Shown: positions 55,536 through 63,513 of the stretch, one piece after another | How positions within the stretch are numbered: the first letter of the stretch is position 1 | Layout: each line of letters begins with the position of its first letter | DNA from: an uncultured bacterium | GTDB taxonomy: Bacteria; Pseudomonadota; Alphaproteobacteria; Sphingomonadales; Sphingomonadaceae | Length of the DNA: 64,000 bases | Direction of reading: 5' to 3' | NCBI GenBank assembly: GCA_942636505.2 | Contig: CALOGB020000056.1 | Coordinates: 434,001-498,000 of the forward strand | Translations under genes and position numbers: made by a program | The notes under the pieces: model-generated | Told to the model about the DNA's origin: nothing | The model's database searches: none | The model's input: only the letters and a program-made list of their open reading frames with translations

Positions 55536-56174
55536 TTACACCAGCACCTTGTCCGGCCGGCCGACCTCTTCAAGCACGGTGGTTGAGTCAATCTCCATCA
55601 TCGGTTTGATCAGCCCGTCGCGGATGTCGTAGACCCAGCCGTGGAGCAGCACTTCCTGGCCGCGCGCGAACGCACCCTGGATCGTCTTGGTGCGCGCGAG
55701 CCGGATGAGCTGGTCGCGGACGTTGACCTCGACCAGCCGGTTGACCTTCTGCTCGCGGTCTGGCTGCGCGTCGATCTCGTCGGCATGGTCGTGCAAGACG
55801 CAGCGCGCGGTCGAGAGCCAGTCGTCGACCGGCCCGGTGGTGCCGCCATCGAGCGTCGCGCGGATCCCGCCGCACGCATAATGCCCGCAGATGATGATGT
55901 GCCGCACGCCGAGCACGTCCACCGCATATTCGAGCACCGACATCAGGTTCATGTCGTCGGGATTGACGAGATTGGCGATGTTGCGGTGGATGAACATGTT
56001 GCCCGGCGGCGTCATCGTCATCTGTTCGGGCCCGACGCGGCTGTCCGAACAGCCGATCCACAGGAACTCCGGGTTCTGGCCGACCAGCTGGCGCTGGAAG
56101 AAGTCGGCGCTCTCCTCGATGATCTCGGCCGCCCACGCCTTGTTGGCGAGCAGGAGCTGCTTGTACTGCCTCAT
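55536..56174 (-). CDS. Beta-class carbonic anhydrase
   Basis: 212 residues. Zinc ligands Cys42, His98 and Cys101, with Asp44-Arg46 in GCSDSRV, are all present, plus HIIICGHYACGG. It interconverts CO2 and bicarbonate in the cytoplasm. Its start overlaps the SulP stop by four bases (ATGA), so it is translationally coupled to that transporter. Confidence 0.96.
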   Translation of the reverse strand: MRQYKQLLLANKAWAAEIIEESADFFQRQLVGQNPEFLWIGCSDSRVGPEQMTMTPPGNMFIHRNIANLVNPDDMNLMSVLEYAVDVLGVRHIIICGHYACGGIRATLDGGTTGPVDDWLSTARCVLHDHADEIDAQPDREQKVNRLVEVNVRDQLIRLARTKTIQGAFARGQEVLLHGWVYDIRDGLIKPMMEIDSTTVLEEVGRPDKVLV

Positions 56175-57751
56175 GCGAAACGGACCTCAGTCTGGGGGGC
56201 GTTGATCAGCTTGACCGTGCGCAACGCGAGATCGCCGCGGATGAGCACGGTGATGCCGCGATACTCGGCGCCCTTGATGAACGCGTTGATGATGTCGACG
56301 TTGTCGAGGTCGACGTAACTGGTCGACGACAGGTCGATCAGCAGGTTGGCGTTGTCGGGCACCCGGTCGAGCGACTTCTGCAACTCGTATTTGTGGATGA
56401 AGTACAGGTTGCGGCGGGCACGGACGAGGCAGTCCTCATCGTCGCAGGCGAAGGTGATCGCGGTACGGAAATTGCGCGCGATCACGAACACGAAGCCGAC
56501 GACCATGCCGATCAGGATGCCTTCGAGCAGGTCGGTGAACAGGATCGCGGCGACCGTCACGACGAACGGAATGAACTGGGTCCAGCCCTGCTTGTAGCGC
56601 TCGGTGAACAGCTTGGGCTTGGTCAGCTTGTAGCCCGTCGCGATCAGGACCGCGGCGAGCGCCGACAGCGGGATCAGGTTCAACACCGCCGGGATCAGCG
56701 CGACGCTGACCAGCAGCCAGAAGCCGTGCAGCATCGTCGACAGCTTGCTCTCGGCCTTGGCATCGACGTTCGCCGATGAGCGCACGATCACCGAGGTGAC
56801 GGGCAGGCCGCCGATCAGGCCGGACAGGATGTTGCCGCCGCCCTGCGCCATCAGCTCCCAGTTCTTGTCGGTCGAGCGGCGACGCGGATCGATCTCGTCG
56901 ACCGCCTTGACGCTCAGCAGCGATTCGAGGCTGGCGACGATCGCGAGCGTCACGGCGCTGCTCCAGACGATGCCCATCGTGATCCCGGAGAAATCGGGGA
57001 AGGTGAACAGCGACGGAAATTGCGACAATGTCTGCGTGATCGGCACCTGGACGAGGTGCGTCGCCTTGAGCTGCCATTCGGGCTTCACCGCGCCAAGCAG
57101 AACGTTGCCGAAGATGCCGATCAGCACGACGACCAGCGGGCCGGGGACGAAGCGCAACGGGCCGTTCTTCGGCTTGGCGCCGTCCCACCAGAACAGGAAG
57201 GCGAGGCTTACCGAGGCGATCAGGATCGCACCCGGCGTGACGGCAGCGCTCAGGCTGTCGAAGATCCGCGCGAAGGTATTGATGCCGTTCGCGGTGGTGA
57301 ATTCGAAGATGCCCTCCGCTTCCCGGTCGAATCCTACGGCATGCGGAATCTGCTTGAGGATCAGGATCAGGCCGATCGCGGCGAGCATGCCGGTGATGAC
57401 CGACGATGGCACGAATTCGCTGAGGATGCCGGCGCGGGTCAGCGAGAAACAGATCTGAAGGACGCCGGCCAGCACGACCGCCATCAGGAACATCTGGTAG
57501 CTCGGCATGCTCTCGATCGCGGTCAGCACGATCACGGTCAGGCCCGCCGCTGGGCCGCTGACCGACAGCGGCGACTTCGAGAACAGGCCGACCGCGATAC
57601 CGCCGACGATCCCCGAGATGACGCCCGCGAACAGTGGCGCACCGGAGGCGAGCGCCACGCCGAGACAGAGGGGCAGCGCGACGAGCGCGACGACGATGGA
57701 GGCGGGAAGATCCGCGCGCCATGTGGTAAGCTTTGGAATGAGAGTCGGCAC
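56171..57751 (-). CDS. SulP-family anion (probable bicarbonate) transporter
   Basis: 526 residues from a GTG at 57751 with AGGAG 5 bases upstream; a longer GTG start at 57817 is open but has no such site. Many membrane helices (~20-400) and a C-terminal STAS domain (~430-520). The helix-8 region and LPVTSVIVRSSANVDAKAES fit SulP. Carbonic anhydrase directly follows, so bicarbonate is a better guess than sulfate, but the anion is not proven. Confidence 0.9.
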   Translation of the reverse strand: MPTLIPKLTTWRADLPASIVVALVALPLCLGVALASGAPLFAGVISGIVGGIAVGLFSKSPLSVSGPAAGLTVIVLTAIESMPSYQMFLMAVVLAGVLQICFSLTRAGILSEFVPSSVITGMLAAIGLILILKQIPHAVGFDREAEGIFEFTTANGINTFARIFDSLSAAVTPGAILIASVSLAFLFWWDGAKPKNGPLRFVPGPLVVVLIGIFGNVLLGAVKPEWQLKATHLVQVPITQTLSQFPSLFTFPDFSGITMGIVWSSAVTLAIVASLESLLSVKAVDEIDPRRRSTDKNWELMAQGGGNILSGLIGGLPVTSVIVRSSANVDAKAESKLSTMLHGFWLLVSVALIPAVLNLIPLSALAAVLIATGYKLTKPKLFTERYKQGWTQFIPFVVTVAAILFTDLLEGILIGMVVGFVFVIARNFRTAITFACDDEDCLVRARRNLYFIHKYELQKSLDRVPDNANLLIDLSSTSYVDLDNVDIINAFIKGAEYRGITVLIRGDLALRTVKLINAPQTEVRFA

Positions 57752-57967
57752 CAGGGCTCCTGTCCTTAAGGTGTCGGCCGGGAATACGTCCGCACCGGAC
57801 GCATCTATCCATGCCACATGACAAATAGTTCATGTTCAGTAATCGATGAACGGTGTCTGACTCAAGTTGGAATGTTGCGACGCGGAAGATTGTCGGATCG
57901 GGCGAGTTTCGGTCGTCAGCGCTGCCTACGGTTGCGTTGTCCGTAGGGACGCCTATCTCGGACCGCT

Positions 57968-58507
57968 ATGGCTCGAAGCACGACACGATCTTCAGACTGG
58001 GGTTTTCCGCGCTGGCGCGAATATGGCGCGAGCACCGAGGCGGTGACCGTCCGGCTGTGCGACCGGCATGGCTGCAACGAGCCCGGCAACTGCCCCGCGC
58101 CGAAATCACCCAACAGCCCCGACCGCTGGTATTTCTGCATGAACCACGCCGGCGAATATAATCGCGGCTGGAATTATTTCGAAGGCTTGAGCGCGGAGGA
58201 AGCGGCCGAGCGCGAGGCGGCGGAAACGCGCACCGCGGACGGCTACACCGATCCCAAGCATTACGCTTGGGCCGGCTCGGGCGACGGCAGCCGGTCGCGC
58301 GACGAGATGCGCGCGCTGGAGGTGCTCGACCTCGAGCCCGACGCGACGTTCGAAGACGTGCGCGCGGCGTGGCGGCGGATGGCGAAGGCGAATCATCCGG
58401 ATGTGCGGCCGAACGACAAGGACGCGGCGAAGCGGTTCCAGGGCGTGCAGGCAGCGTACGAGGTCCTGAAGGTGGCCGAGGATCAGCGGACCTGGAAACC
58501 GGCGTGA
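57968..58507 (+). CDS. J-domain protein with N-terminal Cys/His-rich region
   Basis: 179 residues. The J-domain is C-terminal (~115-175) with HPD at 143-145 (KANHPDVRPND). The N-terminal ~65 residues carry four Cys and two His (CDRHGCNEPGNC and FCMNHAG), possibly a zinc site. A DnaK co-chaperone with a metal-binding module. Its stop overlaps the next GTG (GTGA). Confidence 0.9.
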   Translation: MARSTTRSSDWGFPRWREYGASTEAVTVRLCDRHGCNEPGNCPAPKSPNSPDRWYFCMNHAGEYNRGWNYFEGLSAEEAAEREAAETRTADGYTDPKHYAWAGSGDGSRSRDEMRALEVLDLEPDATFEDVRAAWRRMAKANHPDVRPNDKDAAKRFQGVQAAYEVLKVAEDQRTWKPA

Positions 58508-58812
58508 TCCGGATCCTCGCCAGTCGCTGGCAGGGTAGCGTTCTGGTCTGCGGCAAGTGTTCGAAGAAGCTGGATGGCGGGTTTGGCGAAAAGGGCCGGA
58601 CACCCCTCGTGAAGTTGCTGCGTCAGGCGCTCGGCGTGAAGAAGGGCCGCAAGGCGGATCGCGGGGTGGTCGAGGTCAAGTGCCTCGGGGTTTGTCCGAA
58701 GAACGCCGTGGTGATGGTCGACGGCGCTCGGCCGGACCGGTGGATGCTGGTGCCGGCAGGCGCAGATGTCGACGAGGTCGTTGCGAACCTCACCGAATAC
58801 GCAACAACCTGA
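58504..58812 (+). CDS. Thioredoxin-like [2Fe-2S] ferredoxin domain protein
   Basis: 102 residues from the GTG at 58504 that overlaps the J-protein stop. Four Cys in LVCGKCSKK and VKCLGVCPKNAVV match the thioredoxin-fold [2Fe-2S] ferredoxin pattern. Together with the J-domain protein it suggests a small Fe-S chaperone/redox pair. Partner and electron donor are unknown. Confidence 0.85.
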   Translation: MIRILASRWQGSVLVCGKCSKKLDGGFGEKGRTPLVKLLRQALGVKKGRKADRGVVEVKCLGVCPKNAVVMVDGARPDRWMLVPAGADVDEVVANLTEYATT

Positions 58813-58813
58813 C

Positions 58814-58940
58814 GATCCTCCCCCGCCAGGGGGAGGTGGCTGGCCCTTGCCAGACGGAGAGGGAGGAAGGGGTAACCTCTGTTGCGTGTTCCTCCCCCTC
58901 CGTCACCTTCGGCGACACCTCCCCCTGGCGGGGGAGGATC
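58814..58940. repeat. CCTCCCCC-family inverted repeat
   Basis: Arms ATCCTCCCCCGCCAGGGGGA and its inverse at the ends, with AGGGGTAACCTCTGTT near the centre. Same family as 19974-20099. It lies between convergent ferredoxin and sufE genes. Confidence 0.8.
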
Positions 58941-58947
58941 GAAAGGT

Positions 58948-59355
58948 TCAGCCGGCGTACCGCTCCGCCGTCTCGCGAATCAAAGCGATCATATTCGGAA
59001 TCCCCTGCGTCCGGTTCGAGCTCAGCTGCTTGCTCAGGTCGAACGGCGCCAGTTCCGCCTTGATATCTGTCGCGACGATCGCACCCGGCGCCTGATCCTG
59101 CACCGTCAGCAACACCAGCGCGATGATCCCCTTGGTGATCGCCGCATTCGAATCCGCGAGAAAGTGGAGCCGGCCATCGTCGGTCGTAGTCGGATAGACC
59201 CAGACCGAGGCCGAACACCCGCGCACCAAAGTCGCGTCGGTCTTCAGCGCATCCGGCATCGGTTCAAGCTCTTTGCCAAGGTCGATCAGCAGTCGATAAC
59301 GATCGTCGGGTTCGAGGAAGTCGTATTCCTCGCGAATGTCGGTGAGAGTGGCCAT
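58948..59355 (-). CDS. sufE: SufE-family cysteine desulfurase activator
   Basis: 135 residues. Cys47 in VRGCSASVW is the sulfur acceptor. SufE accepts sulfur from the SufS desulfurase for Fe-S cluster assembly in the cytoplasm. No other suf gene is in the window. Followed upstream by a palindromic repeat. Confidence 0.94.
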   Translation of the reverse strand: MATLTDIREEYDFLEPDDRYRLLIDLGKELEPMPDALKTDATLVRGCSASVWVYPTTTDDGRLHFLADSNAAITKGIIALVLLTVQDQAPGAIVATDIKAELAPFDLSKQLSSNRTQGIPNMIALIRETAERYAG

Positions 59356-59394
59356 GCCGTGGGCGGTAGCGGGTCGGCCTTAGCGCTTCAACAC

Positions 59395-59453
59395 CATGTT
59401 CCCCCGCGAAGGCGGGGGCCCAGTCTGGACCCCCGCCTTCGCGGGGGAACATG
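59395..59453. repeat. CGCGAAGGCGGG-family inverted repeat (perfect palindrome)
   Basis: A 59-base palindrome starting CATGTTCCCCCGCGAAGG and ending with its inverse, meeting at CCCAGTCTGG. Between sufE and the last psp-like gene. Confidence 0.85.
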
Positions 59454-59468
59454 CTTGCGGGGCGAGAC

Positions 59469-59708
59469 TTAAAGATCCACCCCGGCAGCGATCGCCTCCA
59501 GCTTCTTGATCCGCTCCTTCAAGTCCGCGATCTCGATCCGCGACCCGGTCGACACCGCGACCGGCATGCGGCCGTCCTGCATGTGATCCAGCTCCATCCG
59601 CCGCAGCGAGAGCCATCCGCGCCATCCGGCCAACCCACCTGCGACGATCATCGCCAGCCCTGCAAGGCTCGCCAGCGCCAGGGTGATGTAGACGTTCGGT
59701 TCGATCAT
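59469..59708 (-). CDS. Small membrane protein with coiled coil, psp operon paralogue 4
   Basis: 79 residues. One or two hydrophobic stretches (~6-33), then a basic segment and a coiled coil ending ADLKERIKKLEAIAAG. The end resembles the ERxxxLExI module of the neighbouring small proteins and PspB. Last gene of the psp series. Confidence 0.75.
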   Translation of the reverse strand: MIEPNVYITLALASLAGLAMIVAGGLAGWRGWLSLRRMELDHMQDGRMPVAVSTGSRIEIADLKERIKKLEAIAAGVDL

Positions 59709-59717
59709 GTCCGCCTC

Positions 59718-59966
59718 CTAGCGGTCGCGGAGCCGTTCGATCTCTCGGTCGAGATCGACGCTCTTGTGGTTGTCGGTGATCACGCGCTCCAGCACTTGGA
59801 TGCGCTCCTTCATCTGCTGCACCTCGTCGCGGAGGCGGGCTGCCTCTGGGTCGTTCATCAGCGACGAGCCCTCGGCATGTCGGCCGCTCTTGTGGCGCGA
59901 TTTGAAGATGCCGGTAATCATCACGATCAGGACGATCATCACGACCATCACCTGTCCACCATTCAT
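59718..59966 (-). CDS. Small membrane protein with coiled coil, psp operon paralogue 3
   Basis: 82 residues. One N-terminal hydrophobic helix (~5-20), a basic stretch, then a coiled coil with QMKERIQVLERVITDNHK and ending DREIERLRD. Resembles PspB in size and design. 9 bases before paralogue 4. Confidence 0.8.
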   Translation of the reverse strand: MNGGQVMVVMIVLIVMITGIFKSRHKSGRHAEGSSLMNDPEAARLRDEVQQMKERIQVLERVITDNHKSVDLDREIERLRDR

Positions 59967-59990
59967 GATCTTGTCTCCTAACGGGTCGGT

Positions 59991-60275
59991 CTAGTTGGCC
60001 AGGCGTTCGGTCGCGGGACCGGTATCGCGGAGCAGGTCGATCTCGTTCGAGAGCTCGATCCCGCGGTCGGTGACGATCCGTTCGAGCACCCGGACGCGCT
60101 GTTCGAGGCGGTCGGTATGCGCCGCATATTGCGCGGACTTCTCGGCGATCATTTGCGCGTCGAGTTCCATGCGGCGGTGCCGGTAGGCGAACCAGGGCCT
60201 GACGAAGACACCGCCGAAAATCGCGAGCAGTCCGCAGCAGATGCCGAGGATCGGGATGAGCAAGGGGCTGAGCAT
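59991..60275 (-). CDS. Small membrane protein with coiled coil, psp operon paralogue 2
   Basis: 94 residues. One N-terminal hydrophobic helix (~5-27), then coiled coil with RLEQRVRVLERIVTD and NEIDLLRD. Same layout as the neighbours. 24 bases before paralogue 3. Confidence 0.8.
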   Translation of the reverse strand: MLSPLLIPILGICCGLLAIFGGVFVRPWFAYRHRRMELDAQMIAEKSAQYAAHTDRLEQRVRVLERIVTDRGIELSNEIDLLRDTGPATERLAN

Positions 60276-60286
60276 GATCGTGTCCT

Positions 60287-60604
60287 TCAGCGGTCGCGGA
60301 GGGCGTCGATCTCGCGAGCGGTGCGCTCGGCGGGATCGGTGGCGATGCGCTCGAGGACCGCGATCCGCTCCTCGAGGCGGGAAACCTGGCCGGTGAGGCG
60401 CTCATTCTCGCTGCTGAGCAGCTCGACCTTTCGTTCGCCAGCCGGGTCCTGCTTGTGCCCGCCGCCCCAGTTCATCGAGTTGCCCCAGTCGTCGCTCGGC
60501 GGATAGCCGTGTTTCGTACGGATCCAGTTGTTGACGATCCAGCCGACGGTCGTGATCGCGATGATGGCGATAATGAAACCTGGTCCACCCCAAGCCATAG
60601 TCAT
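60287..60604 (-). CDS. Small membrane protein with coiled coil, psp operon paralogue 1
   Basis: 105 residues. N-terminal helix (~8-27), a polar Gly/Trp-rich linker, then RLEERIAVLERIATD and REIDALRD in a coiled coil. 21 bases after pspC. Also shares its C-terminal module with PspC's tail. Confidence 0.8.
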   Translation of the reverse strand: MTMAWGGPGFIIAIIAITTVGWIVNNWIRTKHGYPPSDDWGNSMNWGGGHKQDPAGERKVELLSSENERLTGQVSRLEERIAVLERIATDPAERTAREIDALRDR

Positions 60605-60625
60605 TCTCCCTGTTGACGCCGCGTC

Positions 60626-61009
60626 TCAGCGCAGGCTGTCGATCTCTGCCGCGAGGCTGGTGCTGTTGCGGCTGGTATAGTGTGTCTCGATGTCGGCGAG
60701 GCGGCGGTCGATGTCGCGGAACTTGCTGCGGACCTCGGCGGTCGAGCGCTTGGGGTTCGAGCGGACGCCCTGCCAGAACTTCGCGTCGTCCGGCGTCTCA
60801 TAGAGGCCGATCGGCTTGGCGTGCCCCATCCAGGCGACGAGCGCATAGGCGATCAGCGTCCAGGGGAACCCGCCGGCGAAGGTCAGCAGGACCATCGCGA
60901 CGCGGACCCATATCACCTCTACGCCGGTGTAATCGGCGATCCCGGCGCAGACGCCCTTCCACTTGGCATTCTGCTTATCGAGATAAAACTGTGTGCGGCT
61001 ACCGGACAT
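60626..61009 (-). CDS. pspC: PspC-domain envelope stress protein
   Basis: 127 residues. The PspC core at ~10-70 is clear: KWKGVCAGIADYTGVEVIWVRV and a hydrophobic helix. A C-terminal extension ends in a coil DIDRRLADIETHYTSRNSTSLAAEIDSLR, close to the tail module of the small proteins that follow. Inner-membrane stress sensor that binds PspA or PspB. The stop of pspB is 1 base upstream of its ATG. Confidence 0.92.
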   Translation of the reverse strand: MSGSRTQFYLDKQNAKWKGVCAGIADYTGVEVIWVRVAMVLLTFAGGFPWTLIAYALVAWMGHAKPIGLYETPDDAKFWQGVRSNPKRSTAEVRSKFRDIDRRLADIETHYTSRNSTSLAAEIDSLR

Positions 61010-61010
61010 G

Positions 61011-61310
61011 TCAGTTCCTCCGATCCGAGTTGCGATCGATTGCGCGGTCCGACTGGCGGTCCGACAGATACGATGATTGCGTGGTGCCGAGGCCCGGCTT
61101 CCAGTCGGGGTTGTCGGCGGCGATGATCCGTTCGACGGTCATCACGCGGTCTTCGAGGCGGCGAGCGAGCAACTGCATCTCGTCGAGCAGCTTCTCGTCT
61201 TCTTCGGTGATCCGCGGCGCCTGCTTCCACTTGGTGATGTAGTGCAGGATCACCCACGGCAGCCCGATGAAGAGCACGGCGCAGACCAGAACGGGGGTCA
61301 GATCATCCAT
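61011..61310 (-). CDS. pspB: PspB envelope stress protein
   Basis: 99 residues. N-terminal helix (~5-25) and the RRLEDRVMTVERIIAADNPDWK coiled-coil motif of PspB. It works with PspC to relieve PspA inhibition of PspF. 1 base separates it from pspA. Confidence 0.92.
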   Translation of the reverse strand: MDDLTPVLVCAVLFIGLPWVILHYITKWKQAPRITEEDEKLLDEMQLLARRLEDRVMTVERIIAADNPDWKPGLGTTQSSYLSDRQSDRAIDRNSDRRN

Positions 61311-61311
61311 C

Positions 61312-61977
61312 TCAATCGTCCTTCTTCATGCGCGCTTTCAGCGCGGCGAGCTGGGCGTTGACCTTGTCGTCGCTGCGCAGTTCGGCGATTTCCTCTTCGA
61401 GCGACTTCACGACGCCGAGCCCCATCGCGTCCGCGCGGCCCTCGGCCTCGTCGACGCGGCGGTCGAGAACGTCGAACCGGCTGAACGCCTCGTGCGTCTT
61501 CGGGCCGTTGTACATCTCGCGCAGCCGGGTGCGGTTGTTCGCACTCTCGAGCCGGGTCTGCACCGCGTTCTGCTTGGTGCGCGCCTCGCGGAGCTTGGTC
61601 TGGAGCTTGGCGATATCCTCTTCGGACGCGCGCAGCGCATCGTCGAGCACGCCGACCTCGGCCTTCAACTGCTCGGCCATGTCGAACGCCTTCTGACGCT
61701 CGACCAGGGCTGCCTTGGCAAGGTCCTCGCGGTCCTTGCTCAGCGCCAGTTCGGCCTTCTCGGTCCAGTTGTCCTGGAGCTGCTCCAGCTTCGAGATATG
61801 GCGGCGCATCTCCTTCTGGTCGGCGATGGTGCGCGCGGCGGAGGCGCGAACCTCGACCAGCGTTTCCTCCATCTCGAGGATGATCATGCGGATCATCTTC
61901 GACGGGTCTTCGGCCTTCTCGATGAGATCGGCGAAGTTGGCGGCGACGATGTCGCGGGTGCGGGAAAAGATGCCCAT
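61312..61977 (-). CDS. pspA: Phage shock protein A
   Basis: 221 residues. PspA/IM30 coiled-coil protein: MGIFSRTRDIVAANFADLI membrane-binding N-terminus and a long heptad region to ~190. It binds and inhibits PspF and, on envelope stress, coats and seals the inner membrane. RBS GGAG is 11 bases upstream. Second gene behind a 47-codon small gene and the sigma-54 promoter. Confidence 0.96.
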   Translation of the reverse strand: MGIFSRTRDIVAANFADLIEKAEDPSKMIRMIILEMEETLVEVRASAARTIADQKEMRRHISKLEQLQDNWTEKAELALSKDREDLAKAALVERQKAFDMAEQLKAEVGVLDDALRASEEDIAKLQTKLREARTKQNAVQTRLESANNRTRLREMYNGPKTHEAFSRFDVLDRRVDEAEGRADAMGLGVVKSLEEEIAELRSDDKVNAQLAALKARMKKDD

Positions 61978-62031
61978 GTAAATCCTACTCCAGGGGTCGG
62001 CCCGAGGCTCTCAGCGAGTCCGTCGGGGGTC

Positions 62032-62175
62032 TTATGCCACGATTGCGGTGGTTACCGCGATGGGCGTTGCGTTGGTTGCGATCGCGGGGCCGACTGCGCC
62101 GAGGACGCAGGTTGCGCTGACGACGATGGTGCAGAGGGTGGCGGCGACGGTGCGGGCGATGGTGGTGTTGAACAT
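62032..62175 (-). CDS. 47-residue small hydrophobic protein heading the psp operon
   Basis: ATG at 62175 with AGGGG 9 bases upstream. 47 residues, hydrophobic and Ala/Thr-rich throughout, of signal-peptide or single-membrane-helix type (MFNTTIARTVAATLCTIVVS, then AIATNATPIA). It lies between the sigma-54 promoter and pspA on the transcribed strand. Too short to place in a family. Could be a small membrane peptide or a leader; expression is not proven. Confidence 0.55.
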   Translation of the reverse strand: MFNTTIARTVAATLCTIVVSATCVLGAVGPAIATNATPIAVTTAIVA

Positions 62176-62232
62176 GGTGGATCCCCTTTAAGGATAGTTG
62201 GTTCCGCTATTCGGCGGGTTGCCTGAAGCATT

Positions 62233-62248
62233 GCATGTCTCGTGCCAG
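62233..62248 (-). promoter_or_regulatory. Sigma-54 (RpoN) promoter of the psp operon
   Basis: On the minus strand TGGCACGAGACATGCA: TGGCACG (-24) at 62248-62242 and TGCA (-12) at 62236-62233, with GG and GC 12 bases apart. Matches TGGCACGNNNNTTGCA in all but one base. The predicted start is near 62222, about 45 bases before the small gene. PspF sites would lie upstream towards 62340. Confidence 0.85.
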
Positions 62249-62347
62249 TTTCGAAAACGGCGGAATTGCAGGGGTTTGCGCGATTTCAGGTGTTTGGGCT
62301 GTGGCGGAAGCTTGCCAAGAGTTGGGAATTCGCGCCACATCTTCGCC

Positions 62348-63385
62348 ATGGAGCGAACAACCCAGGTCATCGGCGAGTCCGGCACGTTCATGGCAGCGCT
62401 CGAACGCGCGTCCAGGGCCGCAGCACTGGACCGGCCCGTGCTAGTGATCGGCGAGCGCGGCACGGGCAAGGAACTGGTCGCCGAACGCCTTCACCGCTTG
62501 TCGCCGCGGTGGGATCAGCCATTGGTGATCATGAACTGCGCGGCGTTGCCCGAGACGCTGATCGAGGCGGAATTGTTCGGGCATGAAGCGGGCGCGTTCA
62601 CCGGCGCGACCAAGGCGCGGGTAGGGCGGTTCGAGGAGGCCGATGGCGGCACGCTGTTCCTCGACGAACTCGGTACGCTGTCGATGGCGGCGCAGGACCG
62701 GCTGTTGCGCGCGGTCGAATATGGCGAGATCACGCGGATCGGCTCGTCGCGACCCATGCGCGTCGACGTCCGGATCGTCGCGGCGACCAACGAGCATCTG
62801 CCCGACAAGGTCGATCGCCACGAGTTTCGCGCGGATCTGCTCGACCGCTTGTCGTTCGAGGTGGTGACGTTGCCACCTTTGCGCGCGCGGACCGGCGACG
62901 TGGTGGTGCTGGCAGAGCATTTCGGGCGGCGCATGGCGTCGGAACTGGGGCGCGAACGCTGGGAAGGGTTCGGCCCGGCGGCGATGGACGCGCTGATCGC
63001 TTACAGCTGGCCGGGCAACGTGCGCGAACTGCGTAACGTCGTCGAGCGGGCGGTATATCGTTGGGAGCAGGCCGGGCCGATCGACGCGATCGAGATCGAC
63101 CCGTTCCAGTCACCGCATCGGCCGGGGGCTTCGACTGCGCCTAAACCTATGGCTGTGCCGCCCCGCGATGCCGAAGCGGAGGGTGGCGAAGACCCGGTGG
63201 TCGCGTGCGAGGAAGGTCCCTCGGACTTCAAGTCCCGCGTATCCCGCTTCGAACGCGACCTCCTCTCGCGAGCCCTATCGGAACACCGCTTCAACCAACG
63301 CGCCACCGCCGAAGCGCTAGGGCTGAGCTACGACCAACTCCGCCACGCCCTGAAACGCCACGACCTCCTAAACGCGGGAGCCTGA
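62348..63385 (+). CDS. pspF: PspF sigma-54-dependent activator
   Basis: 345 residues from the ATG at 62348; a longer frame upstream runs through the promoter and is not used. AAA+ domain without receiver: Walker A GERGTGKE (35-42), GAFTGA (82-87), Walker B GTLFLDEL, and SWPGNVREL; a C-terminal Fis-like HTH (RATAEALGLSYDQLRHALKR). It activates the divergent psp promoter unless held by PspA. A longer linker before the HTH. Confidence 0.95.
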   Translation: MERTTQVIGESGTFMAALERASRAAALDRPVLVIGERGTGKELVAERLHRLSPRWDQPLVIMNCAALPETLIEAELFGHEAGAFTGATKARVGRFEEADGGTLFLDELGTLSMAAQDRLLRAVEYGEITRIGSSRPMRVDVRIVAATNEHLPDKVDRHEFRADLLDRLSFEVVTLPPLRARTGDVVVLAEHFGRRMASELGRERWEGFGPAAMDALIAYSWPGNVRELRNVVERAVYRWEQAGPIDAIEIDPFQSPHRPGASTAPKPMAVPPRDAEAEGGEDPVVACEEGPSDFKSRVSRFERDLLSRALSEHRFNQRATAEALGLSYDQLRHALKRHDLLNAGA

Positions 63386-63393
63386 CCCTACTT

Positions 63394-63504
63394 CCCCCCT
63401 CCCTGAAAGGGAGGGGACGGGGGTGGGTAGGCTTCCGCATCAGGCGACGTCAGCGGCACAAGCGGGCCGACCCACCCCCAACCCCTCCCTTCCAGGGGGG
63501 GGGA
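63394..63504. repeat. 111-bp palindromic repeat, intergenic copy
   Basis: Arms 63394-63432 and 63466-63504 with a 33-base spacer, the same plan as the copies at 9049 and 52840. It sits between pspF and the convergent antiporter gene. The frame used in the glycosyltransferase is open here too. Confidence 0.9.
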
Positions 63505-63513
63505 AGAAAAGCG

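Noticed and set aside
56436..57833. 465-codon open frame on the minus strand
   Set aside because: Alternate frame of the SulP gene; Arg/Asp/Gly-rich and not hydrophobic, whereas SulP helices are clear in the other frame.
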